This document shows positions 6,401-6,492 of a stretch of 6,492 nucleotides of DNA, one piece after another (position 1 is the first letter of the stretch; each line of letters begins with the position of its first letter). A program made the position numbers and the translations under genes. The DNA comes from Bacteroidales bacterium (GTDB lineage: Bacteria; Bacteroidota; Bacteroidia; Bacteroidales; JAADJA01). The stretch is from contig JAIORT010000965.1 in NCBI GenBank assembly GCA_021107975.1, forward strand, positions 1-6,492. Direction: 5' to 3'. Below the pieces are notes generated by a model. It ran no database searches, was not told where the DNA came from, and saw only the letters and a program-made list of their open reading frames with translations.

Positions 6401-6492
6401 ATCGGGATGATCAAGAATATCCGGCATTTGATAAACAGTTGCCGTACCATTTGTATAAGAAGAAGGAAGGATATTTCCGTTTGCATCACTGT
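3446..6492 (-). CDS. Giant Ig-like/cohesin-like repeat surface protein with C-terminal dockerin-like pair, 5' end outside window
   Basis: The frame is open through the window's right edge and stops at TAG 3446-3448. The ATG at 6427 is internal: upstream codons encode SDANGNI...GTATVYQ, which matches the end of the later cohesin-like repeats, so the protein has at least 1014 residues. Numbering from that Met: Ig-like 3-89, cohesin-like 92-222, Ig-like 223-320, cohesin-like 321-452, Ig-like 453-550, cohesin-like 551-686, PKD-like 687-767 (DAGSDVVISAGGSTQLNGSA), conserved module 770-930 (DVVDWVLIELR, HRNHLGIMS), and dockerin-type loops 936-947 and 965-976. The protein ends at QVPE with no T9SS sorting domain. 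Cohesins bind dockerins in cellulosomes, but both also occur in non-cellulolytic proteins, and no glycoside hydrolase is seen here. The likely role (inference) is an extracellular scaffold or adhesin. Its 3' end faces a hairpin region, and the next gene, which shares its C-terminal module, starts 198 bp downstream. A signal peptide must lie outside the window if it is exported as expected. Confidence 0.92.
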   Translation of the reverse strand, partial: SDANGNILPSSYTNGTATVYQMPDILDHPDDVTALVGDNVSFSVNAIATGISRLWYQSPNGGVNWFSTGVTSATLNVYDVTLAMHGYLYRCEISGTCSPAVISDEAELTVIQPLITSFDVQNVCPGNITIPILTSNFTDVAAFSLAFTYNTGTLTYSGYQNVNSLLPGNFVCNEVGGMVYMSWSTTSPVTFGTDTTLIEILFTGTTGSSNLTWDLTTPGNCEYTYLNAEEIVSVFENNSFTIYQVPQINIQPVDKLIPENTGTSFSVSAIASGINYQWQISTDGGSIWTDLVNGGYYSGVTNATLNISNAQLSMSGFWYRCIVSGYCTPDAVSDHAELLVLPRITAIAGTVSDCPGSITVPIDVTHFIGVASFSLALKYNEAILAYDNYQTLNGALSGGNFVINDAGGTVYFTWTSTTPVTIGDDLLLELVFTGVTGSTILDWDNEAEGNCEFSDIDGNIIFDNYVNGNVTVYQPPLITGNPSNQTAPEGTGTSFSVSATGTGLSYQWQESDNNGSTWISLTNIAPYSGTNTATLQINPVDQAMDEYLYRCFVTGTCPPSVFSDSAMLFVIPPIIVTSAVDITNSCTGNISVPVWVTNCNNVGAISLTLNFDDTKLSFEGYESPNSELSGGMLIVNAIGSQVILSWVSVTPANIGAGTLIKYKFKANAGISTTLTWDTQTPGNCEYSDPDGNIFAMAFNTGDISIAANALVVDAGSDVVISAGGSTQLNGSATGGTTPYNIEWTPSDWLTNPNIFDPIANPPNTITYTLTVIDDLGCTGSDEMTVTVTTAGIDVNLKAFLEGPFGTTEMNTLLNSNNHLPVDQPYVGPPWNYSGGEYVTSIPNTDVVDWVLIELRQTSGAASTATAGKRIARQAGFILKNGDIVTTDGSGLLHFDVTITQNLYAVVLHRNHLGIMSSGPLTDVGGTYSWDFTSGTGQAYGTDAQKNLGGIYGMYAGDGDANGTIEVADKNNIWSLQAGKKGYWSGDFDMDGQVNNPDKNDIWVPNEGEGSQVPE
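3449..3637 (-). other. C-terminal dockerin-like calcium-loop pair of the array protein
   Basis: Residues 931-993. Loop one is D936-x-D938-x-N940-G941-T-I943-E944-x-x-D947; loop two is D965-x-D967-x-D969-G970-x-V972-N973-x-x-D976. Both fit the dockerin pattern D-x-N/D-x-D/N-G-x-I/V-x-x-x-D, are followed by KNNIW and KNDIW, and start 29 residues apart. The segment forms the protein's C-terminus, the usual dockerin position. Confidence 0.8.
3638..4120 (-). other. Conserved extracellular module, copy at the C-terminal part of the array protein
   Basis: Residues 770-930, paralogous to 1310-1795. It shows FLEGPF, MNTLLN, SIPNTDVVDWVLIELR, IARQAGFILKNGDIV, HRNHLGIMSS and QAYGTDAQKNL. It is clearly homologous along its whole length, with the strongest agreement toward the dockerin-like end. 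Confidence 0.7.
4127..4369 (-). other. PKD/SprB-like Ig module
   Basis: Residues 687-767: DAGSDVVISAGGSTQLNGSA, then TTPYNIEWTPSDWL, a D/N-rich loop, TYTLTVIDDLGCTGSDEMTVTV. This resembles PKD-family modules common in gliding and T9SS-exported Bacteroidota proteins and links the cohesin-like array to the C-terminal part. Confidence 0.75.
4370..4777 (-). other. Cohesin-like module 3 (closest to the family pattern)
   Basis: Residues 551-686. Blocks are CTGNISVPVWV, VGAISLTLNFDDTKLSFEGY, ELSGGMLIVNA, VILSWVSVTP, TLIKYKFKA, LTWDTQTPGNCEYSDPDGN. The L-x-F/Y-D-x-x-x-L-x-F/Y-E-G-Y opening and the SW strand are the clearest cohesin features in the array. It has an extra cysteine at 578. Confidence 0.75.
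5072..5467 (-). other. Cohesin-like module 2
   Basis: Residues 321-452. Blocks are CPGSITVPIDV, VASFSLALKYN, LSGGNFVINDAGGTVYFTW, LLLELVFTG and GNCEFSDIDGNII. It has the same strand order as modules 1 and 3, with only the two conserved cysteines (333 and 430). Confidence 0.72.
5762..6154 (-). other. Cohesin-like module 1 (first complete one in the window)
   Basis: Residues 92-222. Blocks are CPGNITIPI, F-DVAAFSLAFTYN, YSGYQNVNS, a Val-Tyr-Met-Ser-Trp strand, TTLIEILFTG, LTWD and GNCEY. This matches type I cohesin-like jelly-roll sheets of the form VAAFSLxLxYN...GGxVxxSW...GNCEYSD. It has an extra cysteine at 151, and its GNCEY is followed by T rather than SD. Confidence 0.7.

Larger units (their letters stand above)
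4370..6492 (-). repeat. Array of alternating Ig-like and cohesin-like modules (~230-residue period)
   Basis: Three full Ig+cohesin-like pairs are present, plus the tail of a fourth cohesin-like module at 6428-6492. The period shows in the cysteines. The Ig-like YRC-x-x-x-G-x-C pairs fall at residues 70/76, 300/306 and 530/536, exactly 230 apart. The cohesin-like C(P/T)GNI or CPGSI and GNCE(Y/F) cysteines fall at 103/200, 333/430 and 565/663. The Ig-like modules occupy 6161-6421, 5468-5761 and 4778-5071. In each, strand B lacks the usual cysteine, so any disulfide probably closes the F-G hairpin (inference). Confidence 0.85.

Noticed and set aside
6425..6427. ATG as the start of the array gene
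   Set aside because: Codons upstream to the window edge stay open and encode the conserved end of another cohesin-like module (SDANGNI...TATVYQ), and no signal peptide follows this Met.
4370..6492. CRISPR-like periodicity
   Set aside because: The period is about 690 bp and in frame with protein modules; there are no short identical repeats with unique spacers.

Overview
The window looks like a piece of a Bacteroidota genome, probably an uncultured or environmental member of the Bacteroidales/Marinilabiliales/Flavobacteriia type. Four things point there: moderate A+T content; A-rich translation starts without a Shine-Dalgarno sequence; a TAnnTTTG-type promoter element; and very large secreted modular proteins built from FISUMP, GloVer-type, Ig-like, cohesin-like and sorting-domain-like parts. 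This is read from the sequence alone, with no database search.

All three genes lie on the minus strand, so transcription runs from high to low coordinates. First (3446-6492, 5' end outside the window) is a giant surface or secreted protein. It alternates Ig-like and cohesin-like modules in a repeat of about 230 residues, then has a PKD-like module, a conserved module of about 160 residues, and a C-terminal pair of dockerin-type calcium loops. Next is an intergenic region of about 200 bp (3248-3445) with a perfect 13-bp inverted repeat, a short GC-rich hairpin with a T-run (terminator), and a candidate promoter for the next gene. Second (479-3247) is a complete 922-residue exported protein: signal peptide, seven tandem 51-residue GloVer-type units (possibly a beta-propeller), an FN3-like module, the same conserved module plus dockerin-like pair, and a FISUMP domain. 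Third (1-355, 3' end outside the window) is the start of another exported protein, with a YPNPF sorting-domain-like motif unusually close to its N-terminus.

The most interesting feature is that cohesin-like and dockerin-like modules sit together in neighbouring exported proteins that carry no carbohydrate-active enzyme domain in this window. A plausible reading, which is inference, is a non-cellulosomal surface assembly. The cohesin-like array would act as scaffold, and the dockerin-like ends of it and of the neighbouring GloVer/FISUMP protein would dock to it or to each other through calcium-dependent contacts. The two dockerin-bearing modules are paralogous and in places identical at the DNA level, which suggests recent duplication or gene conversion. 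No RNA genes, CRISPR arrays, transposases or phage genes were seen.
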